Assembly: GCA_005502805.1 (NCBI GenBank) | Contig: SCMY01000001.1 | Coordinates: 558,001-622,000, forward strand | DNA from: Rhizobiales bacterium 2SD | Lineage (GTDB): Bacteria > Pseudomonadota > Alphaproteobacteria > Rhizobiales > Beijerinckiaceae | Length of the DNA: 64,000 bases | Reading direction: 5' to 3' | Part shown: in pieces, positions 16,961 through 27,159 of the stretch | Layout: every line of letters starts with the position of its first letter | Position numbering within the stretch: the stretch's first letter is position 1 | Notes under the pieces: model-generated | Database searches by the model: none | What the model saw: only the letters and a program-made list of their open reading frames with translations | What the model was told of the DNA's origin: nothing | Translations under genes and position numbers: made by a program

Positions 16961-19695
16961 GTCCTTGCCTCGATCGGAACCGCCCCGTTTGGCGGCGGCA
17001 GTGCGTCCAGCGCCTCGTCCGCCTCGTCGCTGGCTCCGCCCCTGCCGCTCACCCGGGCCACGGCCCCGTTGAATACGACCTTCTCAGGGATATCGGCAGC
17101 CAGCCCCCGGTCGGTCAAGAGCAGGAAAACGGTTCTGTCCTGGCAATAGCTGGCGATCCGCCGAACGAGGCCGCCCGGATCGGGGCAGGTGACGGCGAAA
17201 GCGTCGAGGTCGAGCACCAGGATGTCCGGTCGCTTGATCAGCGCCTGCGCCAACGGCACCATCAATCGCAGACGCAACGGCAGATGGCGGCCGCGCAGCC
17301 CGACATCGGTGTTGAGCCCGAGGCGATAGGCGGCAGAGTCCAGCCCTGCACGCGACAGTGCCGCCCGGGCGATCTCCGCCACCTTGCGCCCGGCATCGGG
17401 GATGCCGAAGCCGATGCGCCCGAACAGCAGGTTGTCGCGCACGCTTGCGCCATGGATCACGTCGGCGGGATCGTAGAACTCGATCTCGTCGGCCTTCTCG
17501 CCCGGCAGATAGGTCTTGAAGCTGTGCCTCGCCCGCAGCACCCGCCGCCGCAGCGCAATGTCGAGCAGGTTCAGCCGGTGCTTTGGCTCGATATAGCCGA
17601 GTGCGAGCTGGACCAGCTCGCGCTGCACGCTCGGATCGAGCGGACTGCGCCGGTCGTGCCGCCGCAGCGCTTCGGCGAGCTCGCCGAGCTTCTCCAGATC
17701 GACCTCGCCGCCGAAGGCGTAACGCTCGAACAGCGTATGCCCCTGGGGCAGGCCGGCGAAAATCTCGACCAGGGTCGAGGCGATGCGTCCACCGATCTCG
17801 GCGAGCGGCTCCTCCAGCGCCTCGGCCTGCAGCACCGAGCGGGCGTAGGAGTCCTCGAGCAGGAAGTCGGCGGGCTGACGGCCATTGCGCATGGCGCCGA
17901 AGACCAGGTTCTCGGCGATCGTCGCATTGGCGTTGTAGCGGTCGAGATCGAAGACCTCGATCAATCCACCGAGCTTGGTCTTGGCCAGTTCGGCCGCCAC
18001 CACCTCGCGCGCTTCGATGATGCGCTCGGCCGCGCCTTCCGGCAATGGCGCGATGACCTTGGCGTCGAGGCCGAGCTCATAGACCTCGTCGGCACAGCCG
18101 AGCGTGTCGAGCACGGCGAGCAGGCGCTGGTCGAGGCCCTCTTCGCCATCCAGCCCGACACCTTCATAATCGGTCCAGTCTGCCGTGAAGGGCAGCGGCG
18201 TATTTCCAGCCCGCAGTGCCTCGATGAAACGTCGATGTTCTTCCTGATCGACAGTTCGGTCCGGCTTCACCACCGGCCGCTTGCGCTTAAGCGGCAACAG
18301 GATGTTGTCGCGCAACGAACCATTGATGATCTCGACCTCGGGTCCGGCATAGCCGATGACGTGGCTGGCGCGCTCGACACTGATCGCGGACAGCGGCTCG
18401 CCGTCGATGAGGACGCGGCCTCCATAGCTCATCGTCTGCCGGCCGAGGATGCGGCCGAGCGTGTCGCGCCCGCTGCCTGCAGCCCCTATCAGCGCCACCT
18501 GGCCCGGCCGCTGGAACGTGGTCATCAGCGGCGCCAGCAGGGGCTGGCCGCGATTGTCGACCATCTCGACCTTGTCGAGCCGGATCTCGCCGCGCAGCGG
18601 CAGCGGCGCGATCTCGCCCTTCTCCTCGAGCGTCACCACCTCGCTCGGACTGAACTGGGAGATGACCTGCTCGTATTTGATGGTGACGTCGTTGCGCTGC
18701 TGCTCCCAGTCGATCAACTCCTTGATCGGCGGCGGCAGGTCGCGATAGGCCGCGATCACCGCGACCAATTGGCCGATGTCGAGCCGGCCCTGCAAAGCGA
18801 AGAAACCGCCGATCGCGTAGAAGAAGAAGGGCGTGATCTGCGCCATAAGGTTGTTCAGGAACTTGACGGCAAATTTGCGCTTGTAGAGCGCATAGCGGAT
18901 GTCGAACAGCGCCCCCAGCCGCCCGGCGATGTCGGACTGGATATAGGAGGTCGCGCCGTTGCCCTGGATGGTCGGTCCGGCGTCGACGATCTCGCCGATC
19001 CGCCCAGCGAGCTGGCGAGAGGCGATCTGGCGCTCACGGCCAAGCCTGAGCTGCTCCTTGCGCAGGATCGGGATGATCACCGCCTGCATCAGCACGATGA
19101 CCAGCGCGATCGAGCCGAGCCAGACGCTCTGCATCATGATGAAGGCGAGCGCGGTCAGGGCCTGGCTGAGCAGAAAGGCCGGCTGGATGAAGGCGTCGCC
19201 GACGAAACTGCCGATCGGCTCGACCTCGTCCTTGATCATGCTGGCGACCTCGGCCGGCTTGACCGCACGGATCTCCTCGGGCCGGAAGCGCATCAGCTGG
19301 CCGAACAGGTCGTAACGCATGCGCCGCAGCATGCGCTCGCCCAGGATGCCCTTCTGCAGGTTGACGACGTATTTGAAGCCGCCATTGATCAGGACGAGCG
19401 CGAGGAAATAGAAGCTCAGCGTCAGCAGCAGGCCGAGCTGGCCGACCTTGAAGCCCTCGAAGATCTGGACGCTGCCGCCGCCGAGAACCTCCGGCCAATG
19501 CAGCGTCCAGTCGAACACCGTGGCGCTCGTCCTGCCGTCCTTGAAGGCGCCGCCCTGGATCGCGTCGTTGACGATGCGCTTGGGCACGTCGAAGGACAGC
19601 CAGTTGAACGGGATCGAGACGAGGATCACGAGCAGAACGATGATCTGCTCCCGGCGGCTCTTCTGCCAGACGTAACGGAAGAGGCTTCTCTCCAA
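16957..19695 (-). CDS. ABC-exporter-like membrane protein with degenerate, expanded ATPase region
   Basis: A 912-residue protein. Residues 1-345 are an ABC type I exporter membrane domain with about six helices. From 365 an ATPase-like domain begins, but its Walker A is GAAGSGRDT (404-412), with Arg in place of Lys. The signature LSGGQ is replaced by LPLRLR (805-810), Walker B is ILVLDLD with no catalytic Glu, and the switch His is absent. The element xSxRDNxxFG after the Q-loop, normally single, occurs three times (459-471, 591-600, 750-759), each followed by helical sequence. Start is TTG at 19695 with GGGAAAG upstream; no ATG is in frame. It probably does not hydrolyse ATP normally. Confidence 0.85.
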   Translation of the reverse strand: MERSLFRYVWQKSRREQIIVLLVILVSIPFNWLSFDVPKRIVNDAIQGGAFKDGRTSATVFDWTLHWPEVLGGGSVQIFEGFKVGQLGLLLTLSFYFLALVLINGGFKYVVNLQKGILGERMLRRMRYDLFGQLMRFRPEEIRAVKPAEVASMIKDEVEPIGSFVGDAFIQPAFLLSQALTALAFIMMQSVWLGSIALVIVLMQAVIIPILRKEQLRLGRERQIASRQLAGRIGEIVDAGPTIQGNGATSYIQSDIAGRLGALFDIRYALYKRKFAVKFLNNLMAQITPFFFYAIGGFFALQGRLDIGQLVAVIAAYRDLPPPIKELIDWEQQRNDVTIKYEQVISQFSPSEVVTLEEKGEIAPLPLRGEIRLDKVEMVDNRGQPLLAPLMTTFQRPGQVALIGAAGSGRDTLGRILGRQTMSYGGRVLIDGEPLSAISVERASHVIGYAGPEVEIINGSLRDNILLPLKRKRPVVKPDRTVDQEEHRRFIEALRAGNTPLPFTADWTDYEGVGLDGEEGLDQRLLAVLDTLGCADEVYELGLDAKVIAPLPEGAAERIIEAREVVAAELAKTKLGGLIEVFDLDRYNANATIAENLVFGAMRNGRQPADFLLEDSYARSVLQAEALEEPLAEIGGRIASTLVEIFAGLPQGHTLFERYAFGGEVDLEKLGELAEALRRHDRRSPLDPSVQRELVQLALGYIEPKHRLNLLDIALRRRVLRARHSFKTYLPGEKADEIEFYDPADVIHGASVRDNLLFGRIGFGIPDAGRKVAEIARAALSRAGLDSAAYRLGLNTDVGLRGRHLPLRLRLMVPLAQALIKRPDILVLDLDAFAVTCPDPGGLVRRIASYCQDRTVFLLLTDRGLAADIPEKVVFNGAVARVSGRGGASDEADEALDALPPPNGAVPIEART

Positions 19696-20015
19696 GGGGC
19701 TTTCCCATCCCGCGTCCGGACGTACGGAAACACCGCCGGCTCGTCCCCATATGTGGGCAGTTCACCACGCGGCGCAACACGTCGCAGGACTCGACAAGTC
19801 CGGCGAATTCAAGTTCGGTCGGCACAGGTGACGTCGGTGGAGGCGCAGCCTGTTGCAAGATCGTCATCGAGACGGGACAAGGACAGCCGGGACGAAAGGA
19901 CGATAGCGCAGAGCCGCGGCGACAATGGAAGCTTCGGCGGCAAATCGATCGGGATGGCGGCGTAGATCGCACATCCGGCAACATGGACGACAGGGGACGA
20001 CGGCGTCAGCCGCAG
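19696..20015. other. Divergent intergenic region between ABC-like exporter and peptide-type importer
   Basis: About 320 bases with no convincing gene. It must contain promoters for the leftward exporter-cyclase cluster and the rightward importer operon. A 10-bp palindrome CGTCCGGACG lies close to the exporter start. I see no clear riboswitch or terminator. Confidence 0.5.
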
Positions 20016-21899
20016 ATGAACATTCTCGAGATCAACGACCTCCGGATCGGCTTCACCATCCACGGCTTCGCTCGCGATGTCGTGAAGGGTGTCGATTTCC
20101 GCATTCCGGCCGGCAGGACCGTGGCGCTCGTCGGCGAATCCGGCTCGGGCAAATCGGTGATCTCGCAGGCGATCATGGGCCTGCTGCCACGCGCCGGCGC
20201 CGTCACCGGCGGCAGCATCCTGTTCCGTGATCCCCAGGAGAAAGGCGCCGTCATCGACATCGCCACCTTGCCGGCCGAGGGCAAGGAGATTCGCGATCTG
20301 CGCGGCGGGCGGATCGGCATGATTTTCCAGGAGCCGATGTCCTCGCTCTCGCCGGTCCACACGATCGGCAACCAGATCGAGGAGGCGCTGCAGCTGCACC
20401 GCCCGATGCCGAAGCCGGAAGCGCGTGCGCTGATCGAGGCGATGCTGAAGCGCGTCGGCTTCAAGGATCCGGCCCGCGCTTATGATTTCTACTCCTTCGA
20501 GCTCTCCGGCGGCCTGCGCCAGCGCGCCATGCTCGCCATGGCGCTGATCTGCCAGCCCGCCTTGCTGATCGCGGACGAGCCGACCACTGCGCTCGACGTC
20601 ACCATCCAGGCCCAGGTGCTCGACCTGATGCGCGATCTCCAGGCCGAGATGGGCATGGCGATCCTGCTGATCACCCATGATCTCGGCGTCGTCGCCAACA
20701 TGGCCGACGAGGTCGTGGTGATCTACCACGGCGAGATCATGGAGAGCGGCTCGGCCGAGGACATCTTCCGCCGCCCGCAGCACCCCTATCTCAAGGCCCT
20801 GCTCAAGGCCTCCCCGCATTTCGACATGCAGGAAGGCGAGCGGCTGGTCGCCCTGCGCGAGGCGCGTCCACGCGCGCCGGCTACGCCGAAGCCGGCACCG
20901 GCTCCGCAAAGCCGCGATCAGCGGGCGCCGCTGCTGGCGGTGCGCAACGTCCACAAGACCTATACGACCCATTCCAGCCGCTTCTTCGGCAAGGGCACGA
21001 CCTCGACCGTCACCGCCGTCAACGATGTCAGCTTCGATATCGAGCGCGGCGAGTGCCTCGGGCTCGTCGGCGAGAGCGGCTGCGGCAAGACCACGCTGAG
21101 CAAGGTGATCATGCGGGCGGTGACGCCCGATTCCGGGCAGATCCGCTTCGATGACGGCAAGGACTGCGTCGACATCCTCTCGCTGCAGGGCGAGGAGCTG
21201 CGCCGGTTCCGCCCCAAGCTGCAGATGATCTTCCAGGACCCGGTCTCGTCGCTGTCGCCACGCATGACCGTGATGAACATCCTGCGCGAACCGCTCGTGA
21301 TCCATGAGCGCGGCGACGGCGCCGAGCAGACGGCGCGGGTCAAGGCGCTGATGGACGATGTCGGCCTCGACCAGCGCTTCCTCTCGCGTTACCCGCACTC
21401 CTTCTCCGGCGGCCAGCGTCAGCGCATCGGCATCGCCCGGGCGCTCGCGCTCGATCCGGAGCTGATCATCTGCGACGAGCCGGTCTCGGCGCTCGATGTC
21501 TCCGTCCAGGCACAGATCCTCAACCTGCTCAAGGACCTCCAGGCCGAGCGCGGCCTGACCTTCCTGTTCATCTCGCACAATCTCGCAGTGGTGAACTACA
21601 TGGCCGACCGCATCGCCGTGATGGCGAACGGGCGCATCGTCGAGCTCGCGCCGCGCCACACCCTCTTCACCGCGCCGGTCCACCCCTACACCAAGGCGCT
21701 GCTGAAATCGGTGCCCTTCGCCGATCTCGACCGCAAGCTCGACTTCAAGCTGGCAGCTCCAGGCGGCGCCTCGGACACACGTCATTGGCCGGCGTCTTTC
21801 AAGCCCGACCCCGAAGGCGAAGCCCTGGCGCATCTCGATCTCGGCGCCGGCCATCTCGTCCTCGCCAAGCCCGGCGCCGATGTCAGGGAGCTCGCCTGA
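20016..21899 (+). CDS. Peptide-type ABC importer, fused dual ATPase (DppD-DppF/YejF type)
   Basis: Two complete ATPase domains in one chain. First domain: Walker A GESGSGKS, signature LSGGLRQR and Walker B LLIADEPT. Second domain: Walker A GESGCGKT, signature FSGGQRQR and Walker B LIICDEPV. Each domain has the HPY motif of oligopeptide-transporter ATPases near its end. It energises uptake through the two permeases downstream. The ATG at 20016 gives the usual MNILEIND start; an ATG at 19983 is possible. It overlaps the substrate-binding protein gene (TGATG). Confidence 0.92.
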   Translation: MNILEINDLRIGFTIHGFARDVVKGVDFRIPAGRTVALVGESGSGKSVISQAIMGLLPRAGAVTGGSILFRDPQEKGAVIDIATLPAEGKEIRDLRGGRIGMIFQEPMSSLSPVHTIGNQIEEALQLHRPMPKPEARALIEAMLKRVGFKDPARAYDFYSFELSGGLRQRAMLAMALICQPALLIADEPTTALDVTIQAQVLDLMRDLQAEMGMAILLITHDLGVVANMADEVVVIYHGEIMESGSAEDIFRRPQHPYLKALLKASPHFDMQEGERLVALREARPRAPATPKPAPAPQSRDQRAPLLAVRNVHKTYTTHSSRFFGKGTTSTVTAVNDVSFDIERGECLGLVGESGCGKTTLSKVIMRAVTPDSGQIRFDDGKDCVDILSLQGEELRRFRPKLQMIFQDPVSSLSPRMTVMNILREPLVIHERGDGAEQTARVKALMDDVGLDQRFLSRYPHSFSGGQRQRIGIARALALDPELIICDEPVSALDVSVQAQILNLLKDLQAERGLTFLFISHNLAVVNYMADRIAVMANGRIVELAPRHTLFTAPVHPYTKALLKSVPFADLDRKLDFKLAAPGGASDTRHWPASFKPDPEGEALAHLDLGAGHLVLAKPGADVRELA

Positions 21900-23812
21900 T
21901 GCGGATCGCGCGCCGGAGCTTCCTGATCGGGACGGGCGCTGCCCTCATCGCGCCGCGATTCGCCCTCGCTGGTGTCGAGACGCTGATCGACAGCCCGGCA
22001 TTCGCCGACAAGGTCGCGGCCGGCGAACTGCCTGGTCTCGCCGAGCGCCTGCCGAAATCGCCGCGGCTGATCAATGTGGCGGCGATGGGCCGCGCGTCCG
22101 GCCGGCATGGCGGCACCATGCGCATGCTGATGGGCGACCAGCGCGACATCCGCATGATGACGATCTACGGCTATACCCGGCTCGTCGTCTACGACGACAA
22201 GCTCGAGCTCGCGCCCGACCTGCTGGAGAGCTACGAAGTCGAGCGCGGCCGCATCTTCACCTTGCGGCTGCGGCCCGGCCATCGCTGGTCGGACGGACAT
22301 CCCTTCACCGCCGAGGATTTCCGCTACTGGTGGGAGGATGTCGCCAACAACAAGCGGCTCTCGCCGGGCGGCCCGCCGCAGGCGATGCTGATCTCCGGCC
22401 AGCCCTGCCGCTTCGAGATTCTCGACGACCTGACTCTGCGCTACAGCTGGGCCGAGCCGAACCCGGTTTTCCTGCCGGCGCTGGCCGGCGCGCAGCCGCT
22501 CTACATCACCATGCCGGCGCACTATCTGAAGCAATTCCACCAGCGCTATGCCGGCAAGGAAGAGCTCGAGCAGAAGGTCAGGAACGCCCGCGTCAAGGAC
22601 TGGGGCTCGCTGCACGAACGCTTCTCGCGCCAGTATCGCCCGGAAAATCCCGATCTGCCGACGCTCGATCCCTGGCGAAACACCACGGCGATCCCCGCCG
22701 AGCGTTTCACCTTCGTCCGCAATCCCTATTTCCACCGGATCGACGAGAACGGCCGGCAGCTGCCCTATGTCGACGACGTCACGCTGACGATCGGCAGCTC
22801 GGCCCTGATCCCGGCCAAGACCGCCGCCGGCGACACAGACCTGCAAGCCCGCTATCTGCGCTTCGAGGACTATACCTTCCTCAAGGGCGCCGCGAAGCGG
22901 ATGAATTTCGAGGTCAGGTTGTGGAAGCGGGCCGAAGGCGCCTCGTTCGCGCTGATGCCTAATCTGAACGCGATCGACCCGGTCTGGCGTGATCTCAATC
23001 GCGATGTGCGCTATCGCCGCGCGCTGTCGCTGGCGATCAACCGCCGCGACATCAACCGCGTCATCTTCTTCGGCCTCGCCAAGGAGAGCGGCAACACCGC
23101 CCTGCCTGAGAGCCCTCTCTATGATGCGGCATTGGCGCAGCTCAACATGACGCCGGACCTCGCCGAGGCCAATCGCCTGCTCGACGAGATCGGCCTCGCC
23201 AAGCGTGACGGTGAGGGTATCCGCCATTTCCCGGACGGCCGCCGCCTGGAATTCACCATCGAAACCGCCGGCGCCTCGACCGAAGAAACCGACATCCTCG
23301 ACCTGATCAAGCAGGATTTCATCGCGATCGGCATCAAGATCCACCCGCGCTCGAGCCAGCTCGACGTCTTCCGCCGCCGCATCCTCGCCGGCCAGACGAT
23401 CATGTCCGGCTGGACCGGCATGGACAACGCGCTGGTCGCGGCCGAGATGGAGCCTGACGCGCTCGCTCCGACCTCGCCGGCCCAGTTCAACTGGCCGCGC
23501 TGGGGGCAGTATTTCGACAGCGGTGGCCGCGAAGGCGAGGCGCCTGACCTGCCCGAGGCGAAGGAACTCGTCGCGCTCTACAAGGCCTGGCGCCATTCGA
23601 CCACGCACCAGGAGCGCCGCGAGATCTGGCAGACCATGCTGAGGATCAACGCCGAGCAGCTGTTCACGATCGGCGTGGTCAACGCGACCTTGCAGCCGAT
23701 CGTGGTGGCGAAGGCACTGCGCAACGTGCCTGAGCACGGCCTCTACAGCTTCGAGCCCGGCGCCTTCTTCGGCCGCTACATGCCCGACACCTTCTGGTTC
23801 GAAGGGAAGTAG
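21899..23812 (+). CDS. Peptide-type ABC importer, substrate-binding protein
   Basis: A 637-residue family 5 extracellular solute-binding protein (YejA-like length) with a twin-arginine leader, RRSFLIGTGAALIAPRFALA. Body motifs include RPGHRWSDGHPFTAEDFRYW and VRYRRALSLAINRRDINRV, typical of peptide/nickel binding proteins. The ligand is unknown; large members bind peptides, modified peptides or opine-like compounds. The start overlaps the ATPase stop codon with AGGGAG upstream. The gene lies one base before the first permease. Confidence 0.9.
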   Translation: MRIARRSFLIGTGAALIAPRFALAGVETLIDSPAFADKVAAGELPGLAERLPKSPRLINVAAMGRASGRHGGTMRMLMGDQRDIRMMTIYGYTRLVVYDDKLELAPDLLESYEVERGRIFTLRLRPGHRWSDGHPFTAEDFRYWWEDVANNKRLSPGGPPQAMLISGQPCRFEILDDLTLRYSWAEPNPVFLPALAGAQPLYITMPAHYLKQFHQRYAGKEELEQKVRNARVKDWGSLHERFSRQYRPENPDLPTLDPWRNTTAIPAERFTFVRNPYFHRIDENGRQLPYVDDVTLTIGSSALIPAKTAAGDTDLQARYLRFEDYTFLKGAAKRMNFEVRLWKRAEGASFALMPNLNAIDPVWRDLNRDVRYRRALSLAINRRDINRVIFFGLAKESGNTALPESPLYDAALAQLNMTPDLAEANRLLDEIGLAKRDGEGIRHFPDGRRLEFTIETAGASTEETDILDLIKQDFIAIGIKIHPRSSQLDVFRRRILAGQTIMSGWTGMDNALVAAEMEPDALAPTSPAQFNWPRWGQYFDSGGREGEAPDLPEAKELVALYKAWRHSTTHQERREIWQTMLRINAEQLFTIGVVNATLQPIVVAKALRNVPEHGLYSFEPGAFFGRYMPDTFWFEGK

Positions 23813-23813
23813 C

Positions 23814-24815
23814 GTGCTGCTGAGCTATATCTTCAAACGCATCCTGGTGATGATCCCGACGCTGTTCATCACCAGCGTCCTGATCTTCACGGTGATCAAC
23901 CTGCCCGAGGGCGACTATTTCGAGACCATGGTCGCCGAGATGCAGGCCCAGGGCGAGAAGGCGGACATGAGCCGCGTCGAGTTCCTGAAGAAGGAGTACG
24001 GCTTCGACAAGCCGCCGGTCGAACGCTATTTCTGGTGGGTGACCGGTCTGCTGCGCGGCGATATGGGCTACTCCTTCGAGTACCAGCTGCCGGTGCGCGA
24101 CGTCGTCGGCGACCGCCTGCTCCTGACGATGATCGTCTCGTTCTTCACCATCATCTTCACCTGGATCGTCGCCTTCCCGATCGGCATCTACTCGGCGACG
24201 CACCAGTACAGCTGGGGCGATTACGGCCTCACCTTCATCGGCCTGCTCGGCCTTGCCGTGCCGCATTTCCTGCTGGCGCTGATCTTCCTCTACTTCGCCA
24301 ATATCTGGTTCGGCACCTCGATCGGGGGCCTGGTCGACCCGCAATATCTCAACCAGCCGATGAGTTGGGCCAAGTTCAAGTCGGTGCTGGAGCACCTCTG
24401 GATTCCCGTAATCATCATCGGCGCCGGAGGCACCGCCGGCATGATCCGCAAGCTGCGCGCCAATCTGCTCGACGAGCTGCAGAAGCAATATTACGTCACC
24501 GCCCGCGCCAAAGGCCTGCCGCCGGGCAAGGCGCTGCGCAAATATCCCCTGCGCATGGCGCTCAATTTCTTCATCTCGGATATCGGCGACATCCTGCCCT
24601 CGATCGTCTCCGGCGCCGAGATCGTCGCGATCGTGCTCTCCTTGCAGACGACCGGCCCGCTGCTGATCCGGGCCCTGCAGAGCCAGGACATGTATCTCGC
24701 CGGCTCCTTCTTGATGTTCCTCTCCTTCCTGACCGTGATCGGCGTGCTGATCTCCGACATCGCGCTCGCCATCCTCGATCCGCGCATCCGCCTGCAGGGG
24801 ACGGCGACCAAGTGA
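23814..24815 (+). CDS. Peptide-type ABC importer, permease 1 (DppB/YejB type)
   Basis: A 333-residue inner-membrane permease with six predicted helices and the N-terminal segment IFKRILVMIPTLFITS, typical of DppB-like subunits. The cytoplasmic ATPase-contact loop reads QYYVTARAKGLPPGKALRKY. Start is GTG at 23814. Its stop overlaps the GTG of the next permease (GTGA). Confidence 0.92.
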   Translation: MLLSYIFKRILVMIPTLFITSVLIFTVINLPEGDYFETMVAEMQAQGEKADMSRVEFLKKEYGFDKPPVERYFWWVTGLLRGDMGYSFEYQLPVRDVVGDRLLLTMIVSFFTIIFTWIVAFPIGIYSATHQYSWGDYGLTFIGLLGLAVPHFLLALIFLYFANIWFGTSIGGLVDPQYLNQPMSWAKFKSVLEHLWIPVIIIGAGGTAGMIRKLRANLLDELQKQYYVTARAKGLPPGKALRKYPLRMALNFFISDIGDILPSIVSGAEIVAIVLSLQTTGPLLIRALQSQDMYLAGSFLMFLSFLTVIGVLISDIALAILDPRIRLQGTATK

Positions 24816-25990
24816 CGACGCCACCCGCCCCACCCGCTTCCGAGCCGCTGCCGCATCGCTGGTCGACCGCGCCGTTCGAGCCCTATGCGGCCGAGAAGAT
24901 GTCGCCCGAGCAGGAGCGCGTCTATCTCGCCCCACAGTGGAAGCTGATGTGGTGGAAGTTCCGCAAGCACAAGCTCGCGGTGATCTCCGGCGTCGTCATC
25001 CTGCTGATGTACGCCTCGGCCGCCTTCTGCGAATTCCTGGCGCCCTATCACTATACCACCCGCAACACCGACTTCATCCGCGCTCCGCGCCAGGAGGTGC
25101 ATCTCTTCCATGAAGGCAGCTTCGTCGGGCCGTTCGTCTACCCGTATGTCCAGCGCCTCAACATGGAGACCCTGAAGCGCGAATATGACGTCGACGAGAG
25201 CAAACCACAGAAGATCCGCTTCTTCTGCCGCGCCGACACCTATCAGTTCTGGGGCTTCATTCCCGGCAGTCTCCACCTCATCTGCCCGCCCGAAGGCGGC
25301 ACGCTCTATCTGCTCGGCACCGACCGGCTCGGGCGCGACATGCTCTCGCGCATCCTCTATGGCGGGCGGATCTCTCTGACCATCGGCCTGCTCGGCGTCA
25401 GCGTCTCCTTCGTGCTCGGCATCATCATCGGCGGCATCGCCGGCTATTACGGCGGCAAGGTCGACCTCATCGTCCAGCGCATCATCGAGATCGTGCAGTC
25501 GCTGCCGCATATCCCGCTCTGGCTGGCGCTGGGCGCGATCATGCCGCCCTCCTGGAGCCCGTTGCTGGTCTATTTCGGCATCACCGTGATCCTCGGGTTG
25601 ATGGATTGGACCGGGCTGGCCCGCGCCGTGCGCTCCAAACTGCTGGCGCTGCGCGAGGAGGACTACGTCGTCGCCGCGCAGCTGATGGGCGCCAAGCCCG
25701 CCCGTATCATCGGCCTGCACCTCGTGCCCGGCTTCATGAGCCATCTCATCGCCGCGGCGACGATCACCATCCCCAAGACAATCCTGGGCGAAACGGCGCT
25801 GTCCTTCCTCGGCCTTGGCCTGCGCCCACCCATCACCAGCTGGGGCGTGATGCTGAACGAGGCGCAGAACATCAACGTCGTCGCGCTCTATCCCTGGCTG
25901 CTCTATCCTTGCGTCCCGGTGATCGTGATCATCCTCGCCTTCAACTTCCTCGGCGACGGCCTGCGCGACGCAGCCGATCCCTATCGCTGA
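24812..25990 (+). CDS. Peptide-type ABC importer, permease 2 (DppC/YejE type)
   Basis: A 392-residue permease with an N-terminal cytoplasmic tail, one helix, a roughly 130-residue periplasmic stretch, then LLGTDRLGRDMLSRILYGGRIS and five further helices. The coupling loop contains EEDYVVAAQLMGAKPARII. The long periplasmic insertion is like YejE. Start GTG at 24812 overlaps the preceding stop. It closes the importer operon; a glycosyltransferase gene follows after 29 bases. Confidence 0.92.
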   Translation: MTTPPAPPASEPLPHRWSTAPFEPYAAEKMSPEQERVYLAPQWKLMWWKFRKHKLAVISGVVILLMYASAAFCEFLAPYHYTTRNTDFIRAPRQEVHLFHEGSFVGPFVYPYVQRLNMETLKREYDVDESKPQKIRFFCRADTYQFWGFIPGSLHLICPPEGGTLYLLGTDRLGRDMLSRILYGGRISLTIGLLGVSVSFVLGIIIGGIAGYYGGKVDLIVQRIIEIVQSLPHIPLWLALGAIMPPSWSPLLVYFGITVILGLMDWTGLARAVRSKLLALREEDYVVAAQLMGAKPARIIGLHLVPGFMSHLIAAATITIPKTILGETALSFLGLGLRPPITSWGVMLNEAQNINVVALYPWLLYPCVPVIVIILAFNFLGDGLRDAADPYR

Positions 25991-26019
25991 CGCCTCCCCA
26001 CTCCATCGCAAGACCTATC

Positions 26020-27159
26020 GTGAAGATAGCCTTCCACACGCCGCTGAATCGCTATGGCGATGGCGCTCCCTCCGGCGACCGGCTGATGGCGCGCCAGCTG
26101 GTGACGCTGCTGGAAAAGCTCGGCCATACCGTGGACATCGTTCCGGCGCAGCGCAGCTTCATGCGCGAGCCCGATCCGGCCCTGCTCTCGGCGCACAAGG
26201 ACGCCGCGCAAGGCGTGATCGCGTTGCTGAGCGAGTGCTGGCAAGCGCCGGAAGCTCGGCCCGACCTGATCTTCACCTATCACTGCCATTACCGTGCCCC
26301 TGATCTGATCGGTCCGGCCCTGGCCGAGCGCTTCGATCTGCCCTACCTCGTCGCTGAGGCCAGCGATGCCCAGAAGCGCTTCGACGGCCCCTGGGCCGAG
26401 GCGGCGGCGCTCGCCCGCGCCGCTATCCTGCGCGCCGATCTGCATCTCTGCATGACCGGGCGCGACCGCGAGGGCCTCGCCCGGCTCATCCCGGAACCGG
26501 ATCGCCTGGTTGACCTGCCGCCCTTCCTGCTTGGGGTAGGCGAAGCTCCGGAGCGCGTGGCCGCTTCACGCGCAGCCGACGAGCCCGTTCGGTTGATCGC
26601 AGTCGCGATGATGCGCCAGGGCAACAAGGCGGCCTGCTACCTCTTCCTCGCCCGCACGCTCGCACATATCGCCGATCTGCCGTGGACACTGACGCTGATT
26701 GGCGACGGGCCGGAGCGGCCGGGCATCGAAGCCGCCTTTGCCGGCTTCCCGCCCGGCCGGGTCCGCTTCCTCGGCCGGTGCGCGCGCGCCGATATCCTGT
26801 CCGAGCTCGCAGCGCACGACCTCTTCGTCTGGCCCGGGCTGAACGAGGCCTATGGCGTGGTCTATCTTGAAGCGCAGGCCGCCGGGCTTCCGGTTGCGGC
26901 GTTAGACAGCGGCGGCGTTCCCGCCGTCGTGGCGCGCGATCGCACTGCCCTGCTCGCGCCCAATGGCGACGAGACCGCTCTGGCGGCAACGATCGCGCGA
27001 CTGATCGGCGATCCCAAGCTGCGCGCTCGCATGCGCGCAGCCGCGCAGGACTTCGCCCGCAAAGAACGTAATGGCGACAGCACCCGCATGATCCTCGCCA
27101 CAGCGCTGGACACCGCCATCGCGCGGCATCGTCGCAAGGCTATGGAGGTCACGCGATGA
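26020..27159 (+). CDS. Glycosyltransferase family 4 protein
   Basis: A 379-residue GT4-like glycosyltransferase beginning VKIAFHTPLNRYGDGAPSGDR, with the donor domain motifs LTLIGDGPERPGIEAAF, FVWPGLNEAYGVVYLEAQAAGLPV (an EX7E variant) and SGGVPAVV. Start GTG at 26020 gives the usual GT4 N-terminal strand; the longer open frame from 25606 overlaps the permease. It overlaps the deacetylase-like gene (ATGA). The pairing suggests both act on the same glycan. Confidence 0.85.
   Translation: MKIAFHTPLNRYGDGAPSGDRLMARQLVTLLEKLGHTVDIVPAQRSFMREPDPALLSAHKDAAQGVIALLSECWQAPEARPDLIFTYHCHYRAPDLIGPALAERFDLPYLVAEASDAQKRFDGPWAEAAALARAAILRADLHLCMTGRDREGLARLIPEPDRLVDLPPFLLGVGEAPERVAASRAADEPVRLIAVAMMRQGNKAACYLFLARTLAHIADLPWTLTLIGDGPERPGIEAAFAGFPPGRVRFLGRCARADILSELAAHDLFVWPGLNEAYGVVYLEAQAAGLPVAALDSGGVPAVVARDRTALLAPNGDETALAATIARLIGDPKLRARMRAAAQDFARKERNGDSTRMILATALDTAIARHRRKAMEVTR

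Noticed and set aside
17284-19965. 893-residue plus-strand frame opposite the ABC-like protein
   Set aside because: No domain similarity; the minus-strand frame has membrane helices and ATPase-like motifs.
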